DNA of 64,000 bases from Flavobacterium marginilacus (GCF_026870155.1 NZ_CP113975.1:1860001-1924000), one strand, 5' to 3'. Positions 1 to 9,075 are shown, counted from the first letter of the stretch. A program made the numbers and translations. Notes: a model not told the origin generated them from the sequence alone.

Positions 1-74
1 TTTTTAATCAGTTTAAATTTTAAAAAAATCAGGACTTGAATTTTAAGTTTAGACTTTCAAGCCCCGAAAAATAT

Positions 75-3000
75 TTATTCTTTCTCCCACTTTTTGCGTT
101 CGGTGATGTAATAAATTATTGGCACCACAATAAGCGTTAGTATAGTTGAAATAATTGCTCCAAACACTAGTGAAATTGCCAATCCTTGAAAAATAGGATC
201 AAAAAGGATAATCGATGCACCAATCACAACCGCACCTGTGGTCAGCAGAATAGGAGTGGTACGAACCGCACCCGCCTCGATAATGGCTTGTTTGAGATTG
301 ATACCTTCGTTAAGCCTTATCTCAATAAAGTCGATCAGCAAAACCGAGTTTCGAACCATAACCCCGGCCAAAGCAATCATCCCAATGAAGGAAGTTGCCG
401 TAAAGTAAGCCCCCAATAACCAATGCCCCAAGACGATTCCGATAAGTGACAGCGGAATGGCAAGCATCATCACTATTGGCGTTTTAAAGTTTTGAAACCA
501 CCCTACAATCAGCATATATATGATGACGATAACCACCATGAATGCCACTCCCAAATCGCGGAATACTTCGAGTGTAATTTGCCATTCACCATCCCATTTT
601 ACCGTAAAATCACTTTCATCGGTGGGTTGTTCCATATATAATTCATTCACTTTATAGCCTTTTGGCAAAGCTATTTTGGCAAGTTTTTCGTTCATTCCCA
701 AAATCGCATACACGGGGCTTTCCAATGTTCCTGCCATATCGGCCGTTACGTAAACTACACGTTTTTGGTCTTTACGATAGATAGTTTTCTGTAAAGTGTC
801 ATTCTTTACCTTAACCAAATCGCTTACCGGAATCATATTTCCTTGATTCCCTTTGATTTTCAGGTTTTCAATATCCTGAAGGTTGGTTTTGTCTTTATCG
901 TCAAGCGAAAGGACGATTGCTACATTATCATTTGATTTTTCGTCATACAGATTTGAAACCGGATATTCTTTTAACAGATAAGTAAGATTACCGACGATTT
1001 GCTGAGGTGCTATACCGTTTAGCATCGCTTTTTCCTTGTCAACTTCCAATTTGTATTCGGTTTGGTTGTCTTCGGTCATCCAGTCAACATCCACGATATC
1101 GGGAGTGTTTTTCAAAATAGTTTTCACCTGATCCGCCACTTTTATCTGCTCTTTGTAATCAGGCCCATAAATCTCGGCTACCAAAGTTGACAATACCGGT
1201 GGTCCCGGAGGCACTTCAATCAGTTTTACATTTGCGCCATATTTTTTGGCAATCTTCTGAATTTCAGGACGCATTTCTTTGGCAATTTCGTGGCTCTGTG
1301 CTTCTCTTTCTTCTTTGTGCAATAAATTCACCTGAATATCGGCCATATTGCTCCCGCCACGCATATCATAATGGCGAACCAATCCGTTGAAGGTAATTGG
1401 AGCAGAAGTTCCGATGTAGTTTTGGTAATTTACCACTTCGGGACGTGTTGACAAATAGTGTGCAATTTCCCTTGTTACCGCCGAAGTACGTTCCAACGTA
1501 GTTCCCTCCGGCATATCGATAACCACCTGAAATTCATTTTTGTTGTCAAACGGAAGCATTTTTACCAATACTGATTTGGTAAAGAACATTAGTATGGAAC
1601 CCAATAATAAAATCACCGTTACAACCATCAATATCTTTCTTTTTCCTGAGTTTTCAAGAAACGGACGCTCGAATTTGTTGTAAAAACGGTATATCCAGTT
1701 CGTTTCAAGACCGTGAGTTTCTTTGTGCTCCTGTTCTTCTTTTTCTTCCGAAATGTTATTTAAATTTTGGTCGTTAGGAACCCACTTTTTAATTTTATTT
1801 GAAGAAAAATTGTGATTGTTGTGGGTTTCTTGAAGAAAATGATATCCTAAATATGGCGTCACAGTCAATGCAACGAACAAAGAAAGTATCATCGCTATAG
1901 AAGCCCCGATTGGCATTGGACTCATGTAAGGTCCCATCATACCTGAAACGAAGGCCATTGGCAAAATCGCGGCAATTACGGTAAATGTTGCCAAAATTGT
2001 TGGGTTACCTACCTCATTAATGGCATAAATGGCAGCTTGCTTAAACGGCAGACGCTTCATTTTGAAATGGCGGTGCATATTCTCGGCAATAATAATGCTG
2101 TCGTCAACTACGATTCCCACCACGAATACCAGGGCAAAAAGGGTGATTCGGTTTAGGGTATATCCAAGCAGATAGTAGGCAAATAAGGTTAATGCAAAAG
2201 TCAAAGGCACTGAAATAAAAACAACCAAACCGCCTCGCCATCCCATGGCCAGCATAACCAAAACGGTCACGGCAATAATCGCAATTCCAAGGTGCATCAG
2301 CAGTTCACCAACTTTATCAGATGCGGTTTCTCCGTAATTTCGGGTTACTTCTACATGAACATCATTTGGAACCAACGATTTTTTAAGCTGTTCTACTTTG
2401 TCCAAAATTTTGGCTGAAATTTTCATTGCATCGGCACCTTTTACTTTGCCAATAGAAATCGTGACAGCTGGATATTCGGATTTTGCAGTTTTAAATTTTT
2501 CATTGGTTTTTCCATATCCAAAAGATACATAACTTTTAGGTGTTGAAGGCCCATCCTGAACGGTAGCAACTTGTTTCAAATAAACCGGCATGTTTTTGTT
2601 TACCCCCACCACAAGATTTTCGACATCTTCTGTATTTGACAAAAATTGGCCTGTCGTTAACAAATACTCCTGATCGTTTTGCACAAAACTTCCGGATTGT
2701 GAACTCCCGTTATTGGCTTGGATCATTTGCATAATGCTCAAAGGATCTACACCGTTTTCAGTCATTTTATCTTTATCCAAAATCACTTTTACCTCGCGGT
2801 TTTGTCCTCCGATTTCTTTGGTGATTGCCACGTCCTTAACTTTCTCTATTTCCGAGGTCAATTCTTCGGCAATTTGGCGTAACTGAAATTCATCCTGTTT
2901 TTCGCTCCATAAGGTCAGTGCCAACATGGGTACATCGTCAATAGAACGGGTTTTTACCATTGGTTTATAAACGCCGGTTGGGAACATATTTTCATGTTTT

Positions 3001-3353
3001 GCCAATTCGTCGTATAATTTCACATACGAACGCTCAACATCCTGTCCCACATAAAATTGGACAATCATCATAGCCTGACCGTTCATGGCCATACTGTGTA
3101 CGTGTTCAACTCCTTTGATGTTCGAGATTATTTTTTCCAATGGTTTCACTACTCGGCTTTCCACTTCTGCCGGGCTTGCTCCCGGATAACCAACCATGAT
3201 GTCGGCCATAGGAACGTTAATTTGCGGTTCTTCCTCCCTTGGGATCAGAAACGAACTGTAAACCCCAATAATCATCAACGCTGCCATCAATAAGACAGTC
3301 AATTTTGAGTTGATAAAAAAATGGGCTATTCTGCCTGAAATTCCTTCTTGCAT
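75..3353 (-). CDS. RND-family efflux pump inner-membrane permease
   Basis: A 1092-residue AcrB/CusA-type proton-driven pump, normal length for the family. An N-terminal membrane helix (about residues 15-37) is followed by a porter domain, then the central helix bundle with the motif GIVVDDSIIIAEN near residues 412-424, whose paired Asp residues are the proton-relay position of RND pumps. A second porter domain and a second helix bundle (about 940-1085) complete the duplicated architecture. It is the last gene of a minus-strand operon, 67 bp after the adaptor gene, which follows the TolC gene. The substrate cannot be read from sequence. The permease without its own outer-membrane partner would be inactive, and that partner is encoded in the same operon. 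Confidence 0.93.
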   Translation of the reverse strand: MQEGISGRIAHFFINSKLTVLLMAALMIIGVYSSFLIPREEEPQINVPMADIMVGYPGASPAEVESRVVKPLEKIISNIKGVEHVHSMAMNGQAMMIVQFYVGQDVERSYVKLYDELAKHENMFPTGVYKPMVKTRSIDDVPMLALTLWSEKQDEFQLRQIAEELTSEIEKVKDVAITKEIGGQNREVKVILDKDKMTENGVDPLSIMQMIQANNGSSQSGSFVQNDQEYLLTTGQFLSNTEDVENLVVGVNKNMPVYLKQVATVQDGPSTPKSYVSFGYGKTNEKFKTAKSEYPAVTISIGKVKGADAMKISAKILDKVEQLKKSLVPNDVHVEVTRNYGETASDKVGELLMHLGIAIIAVTVLVMLAMGWRGGLVVFISVPLTFALTLFAYYLLGYTLNRITLFALVFVVGIVVDDSIIIAENMHRHFKMKRLPFKQAAIYAINEVGNPTILATFTVIAAILPMAFVSGMMGPYMSPMPIGASIAMILSLFVALTVTPYLGYHFLQETHNNHNFSSNKIKKWVPNDQNLNNISEEKEEQEHKETHGLETNWIYRFYNKFERPFLENSGKRKILMVVTVILLLGSILMFFTKSVLVKMLPFDNKNEFQVVIDMPEGTTLERTSAVTREIAHYLSTRPEVVNYQNYIGTSAPITFNGLVRHYDMRGGSNMADIQVNLLHKEEREAQSHEIAKEMRPEIQKIAKKYGANVKLIEVPPGPPVLSTLVAEIYGPDYKEQIKVADQVKTILKNTPDIVDVDWMTEDNQTEYKLEVDKEKAMLNGIAPQQIVGNLTYLLKEYPVSNLYDEKSNDNVAIVLSLDDKDKTNLQDIENLKIKGNQGNMIPVSDLVKVKNDTLQKTIYRKDQKRVVYVTADMAGTLESPVYAILGMNEKLAKIALPKGYKVNELYMEQPTDESDFTVKWDGEWQITLEVFRDLGVAFMVVIVIIYMLIVGWFQNFKTPIVMMLAIPLSLIGIVLGHWLLGAYFTATSFIGMIALAGVMVRNSVLLIDFIEIRLNEGINLKQAIIEAGAVRTTPILLTTGAVVIGASIILFDPIFQGLAISLVFGAIISTILTLIVVPIIYYITERKKWEKE

Positions 3354-3420
3354 ATTTTTTTTGTTTAAAGTTTTAGGTTTAAAGTTTCACGTTCTGTAGA
3401 AACTGAAAACTGTGGACTGT

Positions 3421-4512
3421 TTACTGAATACTGATTTTAGCTCCGTTATACAACTTTCCATCGGCCGAAATGATGTATTGCTCTCCTGCCGAAAGCCCTG
3501 ACAATACTTCTGCTTCATTACCAAAAGTCTTTCCGATACGAAGCCATCTCAAAATAGCAACATTTCCTGCACCTACAGTATAAACCCCTGTCAATTGTCC
3601 TTGATGAATTAATGCTGGTTGAGGTATCAAGACTTTATCTGATGTTTGTGTCGTACTATTTTTATTGACTCCCGGAAATTGGATGTTTGCGAACATTCCA
3701 GATAAAACTGTTTTATCAGCTTCTTCCAAATTAATTTTTACCAAATATTGACCTCCGGTATTTTTGGCTGACAAACTCACTTCACTCACTTTTCCGTTCA
3801 GTGTTTTGTTTGTAGATTTAATCAAAACTTTCACCAGCATTCCGCTTGTTATCGATGCAATGTCGCTTTCGGCTACCATCGCGGTTACTTGTAGTTTTGA
3901 ATTTCCTTCAACACTTACTAAAGGCATTCCTGGATTGGCCATATCTCCTTCTTTTACAAAAGTATTCGTCACAACTCCCGAAAAAGGTGCCGTGATATTG
4001 GAGTAGGCAAACTGTGCCATTACTTCGTTACGCATTTGTTTGGCACCTTCTAATCCGGCTTTTGCCATTTCATAACGGGCAGTCATATCATCCAATTCTT
4101 TTTGCGAAGCGCTTTGTTGTTTAAATAGAATCGTAAAGCGGTCGTAGTCTTTCTTGGCATTGTTGTACCCGGCAGTTGCCTGAAGGATGTTGGCATCTAC
4201 TTGGGCTTTTTTGGCTTGTAAATCGGTATTGTTGATGCTCACCAAAAGCTGTCCAACAGTGACTTTTTGACCAACTTTCACGTGAAGCTTGGTCACATAT
4301 CCCATCATACGGGTGCTTAGGTTAGCGCTGTTTTGGGCTTCAATTTTTCCGCTTGCCGTTATAAATGGGCTGTTGTTTTTTATGTCCGTGCCGCTTACTT
4401 TTACTGCAATTGCAGGTTCGTTAGCAATAACGTCTTTTTTCTCTCCGTTGCAGGAAGACAGCAAAACCAAAAGCGAAATCGTTAGTGTTGATTTTAAAAA
4501 GAAGTTCTTCAT
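3421..4512 (-). CDS. RND efflux periplasmic adaptor (membrane fusion) lipoprotein
   Basis: Periplasmic adaptor bridging the RND permease and the TolC channel. I place the start at 4512 (363 aa) because it begins directly with MKNFFLKSTL and a lipoprotein signal ending LLSSC; the reading frame is open further upstream but adds 14 residues before the signal. The order is lipoyl-like half (about 50-90, with VKVGQKVTVGQLL), an alpha-helical hairpin rich in Ala/Lys/Gln (about 95-165), the second lipoyl half (ITAPFSGVV) and beta-barrel domains. It sits 54 bp downstream of the TolC gene and 67 bp upstream of the permease, so the three are very likely cotranscribed. Confidence 0.9.
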   Translation of the reverse strand: MKNFFLKSTLTISLLVLLSSCNGEKKDVIANEPAIAVKVSGTDIKNNSPFITASGKIEAQNSANLSTRMMGYVTKLHVKVGQKVTVGQLLVSINNTDLQAKKAQVDANILQATAGYNNAKKDYDRFTILFKQQSASQKELDDMTARYEMAKAGLEGAKQMRNEVMAQFAYSNITAPFSGVVTNTFVKEGDMANPGMPLVSVEGNSKLQVTAMVAESDIASITSGMLVKVLIKSTNKTLNGKVSEVSLSAKNTGGQYLVKINLEEADKTVLSGMFANIQFPGVNKNSTTQTSDKVLIPQPALIHQGQLTGVYTVGAGNVAILRWLRIGKTFGNEAEVLSGLSAGEQYIISADGKLYNGAKISIQ

Positions 4513-4566
4513 TATACTATTTTTAAAATTGATATTGATTCTTGTAATTGTCATTGATATTGGTTT

Positions 4567-5880
4567 TTATTTGGTTAAAAATTGAATATATTCTTGTGTG
4601 AATCGATATTCAAAAATGGCTTGCAGGTTTTCTAATTCCTTTTGGGACTGCAAGGTTTCGGATTGTAGTAAATCGGTTGTTTTTTCTAATCCCTGAGCAA
4701 AACGATTGCTTCTGATTTTGTAGGCTTCCTGTGCTTGTTCAAAAGCTAGTTGAGTTAGCTTTACGTTGTTTTCTGCATCCGAAAGCTGACGGACTGCTTG
4801 GTTTAGCTCCATCTGACTTTTGGCTTTATACTGCTCGGTTTCTGTTTGGGCTTTGTTGTAGTCTGCTTTTGCTTTTTCTAATTTTCCTATGGATTTGTAA
4901 CCGTCAAAAACATTCCATGATAATTGCGCTCCAACCAAATATCCTTTGGCACTAGTCCCAAATAAATTGTCATCGTACATTTCATAACTTCCAAAAGCAT
5001 TCAGTCTAGGAAGCAAATTCATTTTACCGGATGTTACCATTTTTTGGTAAGCTTCAGAGGATTTATCCATAGCCTGAATATCTTTTCTGTTTGTTGGTAA
5101 AACTGTATTTACACTGATAACCGAAAATTCACTTTCAAATTCTTCTGTCGGTTTGTACACTTTTTTGGATTGTTCATCATTTAAAAGAAAACCCAAATAA
5201 TCCGAAGCATTTTGAACATTTGATTTGGCATACTGCAGCTGATTACTGATTTCGTTTACACGAACCTGCACATTCAATAAATCAGTTTTCTGTAACATTC
5301 CCTGCTTAAAATAGTTTTCAACCAATTTAAGATTGGCTTTGCCTGTGCTTTCGGCCTTTTGCAAAACCCTAACCGCTTTGTAAGCCAGTTGCAACTGCAT
5401 AAACGCTTTGTTTACTTCGAGTTCCAGATATTCTTTGGTACGTTCGGTTTGCAAAGCAAAAGCATCCATTTTTGATTTTGCTGCCTGACGCCCGTATAAA
5501 CCGTCAAGATTGATTAATGGCTGCTGCACTTCGATTTTGGTGGCAAAATTTTTAGTCCGTGAAGGATGATTTAAGACTGCCGGATTAAAATCTTCAGGAC
5601 TGACAATAGCCTGATTTAATTTTGAACCAAAAGCCATCAGCGGATTTGTGGTCAGCATAGCGGTATGTGACACATTTACATTGGGAAGAAATAAGGAGTT
5701 TGACTGATGATAATCGGCCATAGCCGACTCATAATTTTTTTCAGCAATTTTGATTTGCAGATTTTTTTCGGACATTCTCTGTATCAGGTCTTTTTTTGAA
5801 ATACGCAAAGTATCTTGACCGAAAGCGGTCCATGATAAGGCTAAGAGCCCGAAGAGAGTAAATATATTTTTATTTTTCAT
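4567..5880 (-). CDS. TolC-family outer membrane efflux protein
   Basis: Outer-membrane channel of the tripartite pump. The start at 5880 gives 437 residues beginning MKNKNIFTLFG with a signal peptide ending AFGQ; the longer open frame up to 5964 adds 28 residues before the signal and looks spurious. The protein has two repeated long coiled-coil halves typical of outer-membrane efflux proteins (about 35-220 and 240-437), with many Gln/Lys/Glu heptads. First gene of the operon with the adaptor and RND permease downstream. The Crp/Fnr regulator gene lies immediately upstream in the same orientation but is separated by a hairpin. Confidence 0.9.
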   Translation of the reverse strand: MKNKNIFTLFGLLALSWTAFGQDTLRISKKDLIQRMSEKNLQIKIAEKNYESAMADYHQSNSLFLPNVNVSHTAMLTTNPLMAFGSKLNQAIVSPEDFNPAVLNHPSRTKNFATKIEVQQPLINLDGLYGRQAAKSKMDAFALQTERTKEYLELEVNKAFMQLQLAYKAVRVLQKAESTGKANLKLVENYFKQGMLQKTDLLNVQVRVNEISNQLQYAKSNVQNASDYLGFLLNDEQSKKVYKPTEEFESEFSVISVNTVLPTNRKDIQAMDKSSEAYQKMVTSGKMNLLPRLNAFGSYEMYDDNLFGTSAKGYLVGAQLSWNVFDGYKSIGKLEKAKADYNKAQTETEQYKAKSQMELNQAVRQLSDAENNVKLTQLAFEQAQEAYKIRSNRFAQGLEKTTDLLQSETLQSQKELENLQAIFEYRFTQEYIQFLTK

Positions 5881-5971
5881 CTTTACAGTTGTTTCATTTA
5901 TTTGAAGCAAAAGTAAGAGAGCGGGGAAAGGTAGTTTGTAACAATAGTTACATAGGGAACACATAAAATTT

Positions 5972-5996
5972 AAAAAGTCCCAAAAAGGGACTTTTA
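5972..5996 (-). terminator. Hairpin between the Crp/Fnr gene and tolC-like gene
   Basis: A 9-bp perfect stem (5973-5981 with 5987-5995, core AAAAGTCCC) with a five-base loop and a T run on the minus strand. It lies just past the stop codon of the Crp/Fnr gene and about 90 bp before the TolC-family start, so it could end the regulator transcript or attenuate read-through into the efflux operon. Confidence 0.55.
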
Positions 5997-6031
5997 CTAT
6001 AAAATAGATAACTTGTTTGTGAATTAAAATT

Positions 6032-6673
6032 TTACAATAATTCTATAATATTTCGGTTGAGTTTTATTTTTCCTTCGTCTTCAAGCACCTTAAGCAATCT
6101 TGAAATGACCACACGTGAAGTATTGAGTTCATCAGCAATTTCTTGATGGGTAATCTGCATGATGTTTGTTTGGTTTACTTTTGCTTTTTCATTCAGATGT
6201 TTGATTAAACGCTCGTTCATATTCATAAAAGCAAGAGTATCAATCGCATTAAGCATCTCTTTCATACGGTTGGTATAGCTGTCAAAAACAAAGCTTCGCC
6301 AGCTTTTATATTTACCCAGCCATTCTTCCATTTTTTCGACAGGTAACATCAGTACAACTCCATCAGTTTCGGCCACAGCCCTGATTTCGCTTTTGGTTTT
6401 TCCCATGCAGCAGGCCATAGACATGGCACAAGTGTCTCCTTTTTCTAAAAAATATAGAAATAAGTCTCCCTGATCGGGAGCTTCCCTCAAAATTTTAATA
6501 ACGCCTTCCAGTAACAAAGGCATTTTAAAAATAGTATTTCCTATTTCTATTAAAATATCCCCTTCTTTAAAGTTTTTAATTACTGCCACTGAAGTAATTT
6601 CGTCAATAAGGGTTTCTTCGAAAATATAACTGTAATGTTTTTGTATTACTGATTTTAATTCTTGCTGTGTCAA
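6032..6673 (-). CDS. Crp/Fnr-family transcriptional regulator with a cysteine cluster
   Basis: A 213-residue regulator: an N-terminal cyclic-nucleotide-binding fold (about 20-130), a dimer helix, and a C-terminal winged helix (about 160-205, with THQEIADELNTSRVVISRLL). The sensor domain carries CAMSMACC at residues 82-89, three cysteines close together where cAMP-binding members have the phosphate cassette. This suggests a redox or metal signal rather than cAMP (inference). It is directly upstream of the TolC/adaptor/RND operon on the same strand, so control of that efflux operon is plausible. Confidence 0.85.
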   Translation of the reverse strand: MTQQELKSVIQKHYSYIFEETLIDEITSVAVIKNFKEGDILIEIGNTIFKMPLLLEGVIKILREAPDQGDLFLYFLEKGDTCAMSMACCMGKTKSEIRAVAETDGVVLMLPVEKMEEWLGKYKSWRSFVFDSYTNRMKEMLNAIDTLAFMNMNERLIKHLNEKAKVNQTNIMQITHQEIADELNTSRVVISRLLKVLEDEGKIKLNRNIIELL

Positions 6674-7112
6674 TGTTTGTTAGATTTAGGGAATTATATA
6701 AAGATCGATTTTGTAACACCAAATCAAATTTTTAGCACTTTTTAAATTCAGATTTACTAAGAAAATATTGTAACGATTTATTTATCAGAAGTGTTTTTAA
6801 AACAATAAAATTATTTCTTTTATGCCTTTTTACCAAATGATTTATCAACGACTTTAATATTAATTATGGGGTTTTATAAAATTCATATTATCTTCATATA
6901 AAATATATACTAATTAGATAGAAATGGAAAAATAAACAAAAGCAATCTTATAAAAGGGGATTGGATTTGCTGAGAAAGAAGATTTTTTTTAGTTATATAC
7001 AGTGCAAATTTGCTTACGGAATAGAAAGTAAAACGGTAAATAATGAGGAGTTTGAGCTTCAGTTTGTATCGTATAAAGAGTTGACCTTAACTTTGAAAAA
7101 ACAGATTCAGAT
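6674..7112. other. Intergenic region upstream of the Crp/Fnr gene, no convincing gene
   Basis: AT-rich stretch between the regulator start and the MITE-like element. It must contain the minus-strand promoter of the Crp/Fnr gene. A 63-codon frame starting with TTG at 6961 runs into the MITE-like element; it has no recognisable family features and I do not call it a gene, though it could be the remnant of one disrupted by the element. Confidence 0.4.
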
Positions 7113-7278
7113 TAAGAGCCTGTTTAAGTTTTATTTATTGGCTCTCTTATGATGATTTTTGGTTACAACTTCGTTAAATTTTCATACAATAGCTCTGCTA
7201 TTTTATAAAAATTTGCCTTGTTTCACTCAAAAATCCTCTAATAATAAATCTCAAAAATAAAATTTAAACAGGCTCTTA
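7113..7278. mobile_element. 166-bp MITE-like element with terminal inverted repeats
   Basis: The ends are near-perfect inverted repeats of about 23 bp: TAAGAGCCTGTTTAA starts at 7113 and its reverse complement ends at 7278; the arms differ at one position (C/T) over the next eight bases. The three bases GAT flank both sides (7110-7112 and 7279-7281), consistent with a short target duplication. The interior has no open frame. This is the form of a non-autonomous element mobilised by a transposase encoded elsewhere; the end sequence resembles termini of IS5-like elements of flavobacteria, an assignment made from memory only. Confidence 0.7.
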
Positions 7279-7357
7279 GATGTTAATAAATCTAAGATTT
7301 TGTTAAATTAAAGATGATTAATTTTCTTTTACTCAACATTTTCGGTACATTAAGGTG

Positions 7358-7365
7358 GTTTTAAT
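7358..7365. repeat. Target-site duplication, left copy
   Basis: GTTTTAAT directly abuts the left inverted repeat of the insertion sequence; the identical right copy is at 8783-8790. Confidence 0.85.
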
Positions 7366-7435
7366 GGATCAAGAACAAAGTCTGGGGAGGAAATGTCGAA
7401 AAAAAATTAGAAATTTGTCGCTCTAACAATTTGTA

Positions 7436-7783
7436 ATGACTTCTATAGACCTTTTGAAATTTATGCTGCCTGATTTTTTAGTTGACCACTTTGAGGTAGT
7501 TTCTGCTAATGAAACTCAGGAGATATTACACCTATACTTTGAGGAAAAAGCCAAAGCCCCTAAAGAGTTTGATACACTTGAATTAGTATCAAAGGGATTT
7601 GTGGATGAAATTACCATTCAGGATTTCCCTCTACGAGGTAAGTTTGTGTATTTACATATCAAAAGACGTCGTTGGACTAATAAAACCAATGGAGAAATCC
7701 TTAAAAGAGATTGGACTTTAGTTGCTAAAGGAACCCGCATGACTCAAGAGTTTGCGGCTTTTTTAAAAGAAATCAATAGATAA
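7436..7783 (+). CDS. ISAon1-type transposase, N-terminal region protein
   Basis: A 115-residue frame matching the N-terminal region protein of ISAon1-type elements as I remember it: a hydrophobic start (SIDLLKFMLPDFL), a middle with DFPLRGKFVYLHIKRRRW, and a basic tail. In such elements this small protein precedes the DDE transposase frame, probably contributing DNA binding. The frame ends at TAA 7781-7783, while the downstream DDE frame, shifted by +1, is open from just before that stop, so the two overlap by a few codons. Confidence 0.75.
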   Translation: MTSIDLLKFMLPDFLVDHFEVVSANETQEILHLYFEEKAKAPKEFDTLELVSKGFVDEITIQDFPLRGKFVYLHIKRRRWTNKTNGEILKRDWTLVAKGTRMTQEFAAFLKEINR

Positions 7784-8759
7784 CAGCGCTACCGACTGTC
7801 ACACCATCGGGAGATTTTTCGGGGTCAACGGAAAAAAACTTCAAAGACAGTATAAAAAACACCTGAGCTCCTTTAATACTTGGGCTCCACGAGAACATGC
7901 CCATCAGTGGATTCTTTACCCTGAAAACATAGGTACACACTTATCGATTGATGAAGTAGCTTTGTCTCAAGGAGAGCTTTACACCATTGTAACCAACAAG
8001 AAGTTCAAAGGCAAACAAGGTTGCTTAGTGGCTATTATTGCTGGAACAAAGGCAGATAAAGTCATAGAACACATCAGTAAGATTGATTATAAAAAAAGAA
8101 GTGGTGTTCAAGAGATAACACTGGACATGGCTAATTCTATGAAACTGATCTCCAAAAAATGCTTCCCAAAAGCAATACAGGTCACTGACAGATTCCATGT
8201 TCAAAAATTAGCATTGGAAGCCATGCAAGAAATCAGAATCAAACATCGCTGGGAAGCTATGGATCTTGAGAATCAATTGATAATGCAAGCCAAAAAAGAG
8301 AATAAAACATATATACAGGAGCTCTTGCCTAATGGAGATTCCTTAAAACAACTTATAGCCAGAAGCAGATATGTACTTTATAAATCTCGCGAAAAATGGA
8401 CTGAGCACCAAAATGAGAGAGCGCAATTGTTATTTGAGTTATATCCAGATATAAAGAAAGCTTACGGTTTGAGTCAACAACTTCGAGGTATTTACAATAA
8501 TAACAACGACAAGCACGTTGCCATGACCAAACTAGCACATTGGTACAGGAATGTAGAAGAATCAGGGTTTAAAAACTTTAATATATTACTCAATACAGTA
8601 ACTATTAACTATCAGACAATTTTAAACTACTTTGATAACAGGAGTACCAATGCTTCTGCAGAATCTTTTAATGCTAAAATAAAAGCATTTAGAAGTCAGT
8701 TTAGAGGTGTAAGAAAGATAGATTTCTTTCTATTCAGATTATCTAATATTTTTGCCTAA
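7773..8759 (+). CDS. ISAon1-type ISL3 transposase, DDE catalytic part
   Basis: The frame is open from about 7773 to 8759. The first usable start in it is TTG at 7962 (265 aa), but translating upstream gives clearly homologous protein, including THLSIDEVALSQGELY with the first catalytic Asp near 7950, so that short start would cut the active site. The second acidic region is around TLDMANSMKL with VTDRFHVQKLA, and the C-terminus has NASAESFNAKIKAFR, the final Glu region of ISL3 enzymes. Expression is therefore likely to need a +1 (or -2) frameshift near 7768-7783 from the upstream frame, or the element carries an indel. Confidence 0.75.
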   Translation, partial: SIDNSATDCHTIGRFFGVNGKKLQRQYKKHLSSFNTWAPREHAHQWILYPENIGTHLSIDEVALSQGELYTIVTNKKFKGKQGCLVAIIAGTKADKVIEHISKIDYKKRSGVQEITLDMANSMKLISKKCFPKAIQVTDRFHVQKLALEAMQEIRIKHRWEAMDLENQLIMQAKKENKTYIQELLPNGDSLKQLIARSRYVLYKSREKWTEHQNERAQLLFELYPDIKKAYGLSQQLRGIYNNNNDKHVAMTKLAHWYRNVEESGFKNFNILLNTVTINYQTILNYFDNRSTNASAESFNAKIKAFRSQFRGVRKIDFFLFRLSNIFA

Positions 8760-8782
8760 TCCCCAACTTTTGCTCCTGATCC

Positions 8783-8790
8783 GTTTTAAT
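8783..8790. repeat. Target-site duplication, right copy
   Basis: GTTTTAAT directly follows the right end of the insertion sequence and is identical to the left copy at 7358-7365. Confidence 0.85.
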
Positions 8791-8868
8791 CAAGTAATGT
8801 TAACTCTACAGATTTACACCGCTTGCTTTTTCGATGTAAATGATGGTTAAAACGTTCCGGAAAGGCCA

Positions 8869-8902
8869 AAAAAAAGCTAAAACGAAAGTTTTAGCTTTTT
8901 TT
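8869..8902 (-). terminator. Intrinsic terminator downstream of tRNA-Arg
   Basis: A perfect 13-bp stem (8871-8883 with 8888-8900) closed by a GAAA loop, with T runs on both strands. It lies 6 bp beyond the 3' end of the minus-strand tRNA-Arg and fits its termination signal. Confidence 0.85.
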
Positions 8903-8907
8903 AAGAG

Positions 8908-8981
8908 TGACCTCGACTGGATTCAAACCAGTAACCTTCTGAGCCGTAATCAGATGCGCTATTCAGTTGCGCCACGAGGCC
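8908..8981 (-). tRNA. tRNA-Arg (anticodon ACG)
   Basis: The minus strand folds into a 74-nt cloverleaf: acceptor arms GGCCTCG and CGAGGTC (one G-T pair) with discriminator A, a D arm beginning GCGCAACTGAATAGCGC, an anticodon stem TCTGA/TCAGA around the loop TTACGGC with anticodon ACG, and a T arm ACTGG-TTTGAAT-CCAGT. CCA is not encoded. ACG (wobble-modified to ICG in bacteria) reads CGU/CGC/CGA. Confidence 0.96.
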
Positions 8982-9017
8982 ATTTGCTTACTTGTTTATT
9001 CAACTTGTTTGCGGGTG

Positions 9018-9047
9018 CAAATATAGGAATAAATATGTATCTTGCAA
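9018..9047 (-). promoter_or_regulatory. Promoter of tRNA-Arg (Bacteroidota type)
   Basis: On the minus strand TTG (9047-9045) is followed after 19 bp by TATATTTG (9025-9018), matching the Bacteroidota -33/-7 pattern TTG-N19-TAnnTTTG, about 37 bp upstream of the tRNA 5' end. Confidence 0.6.
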
Positions 9048-9075
9048 GTATGAATCTGCATAAAAAATAAAAAAA

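Larger units (their letters stand above)
7366..8782 (+). mobile_element. Complete ISL3-family (ISAon1-like) insertion sequence
   Basis: A 1417-bp element bounded by imperfect inverted repeats (GGATCAAGAACAAAGTC at the left end; the reverse complement of the right end reads GGATCAGGAGCAAAAGT; 18 of 23 positions match). The eight bases GTTTTAAT are present immediately outside both ends (7358-7365 and 8783-8790), a perfect target-site duplication of the length known for ISL3 elements. It carries two transposase frames in different phases. The intact duplication and ends indicate relatively recent insertion. Confidence 0.88.

Noticed and set aside
6961..7152. 63-codon plus-strand frame starting with TTG
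   Set aside because: Non-ATG start, no family features, and its last codons lie inside the MITE-like element; likely chance.
8840..9070. 76-codon plus-strand frame across the tRNA gene
   Set aside because: It covers the terminator and the tRNA-Arg on the opposite strand; not a protein gene.
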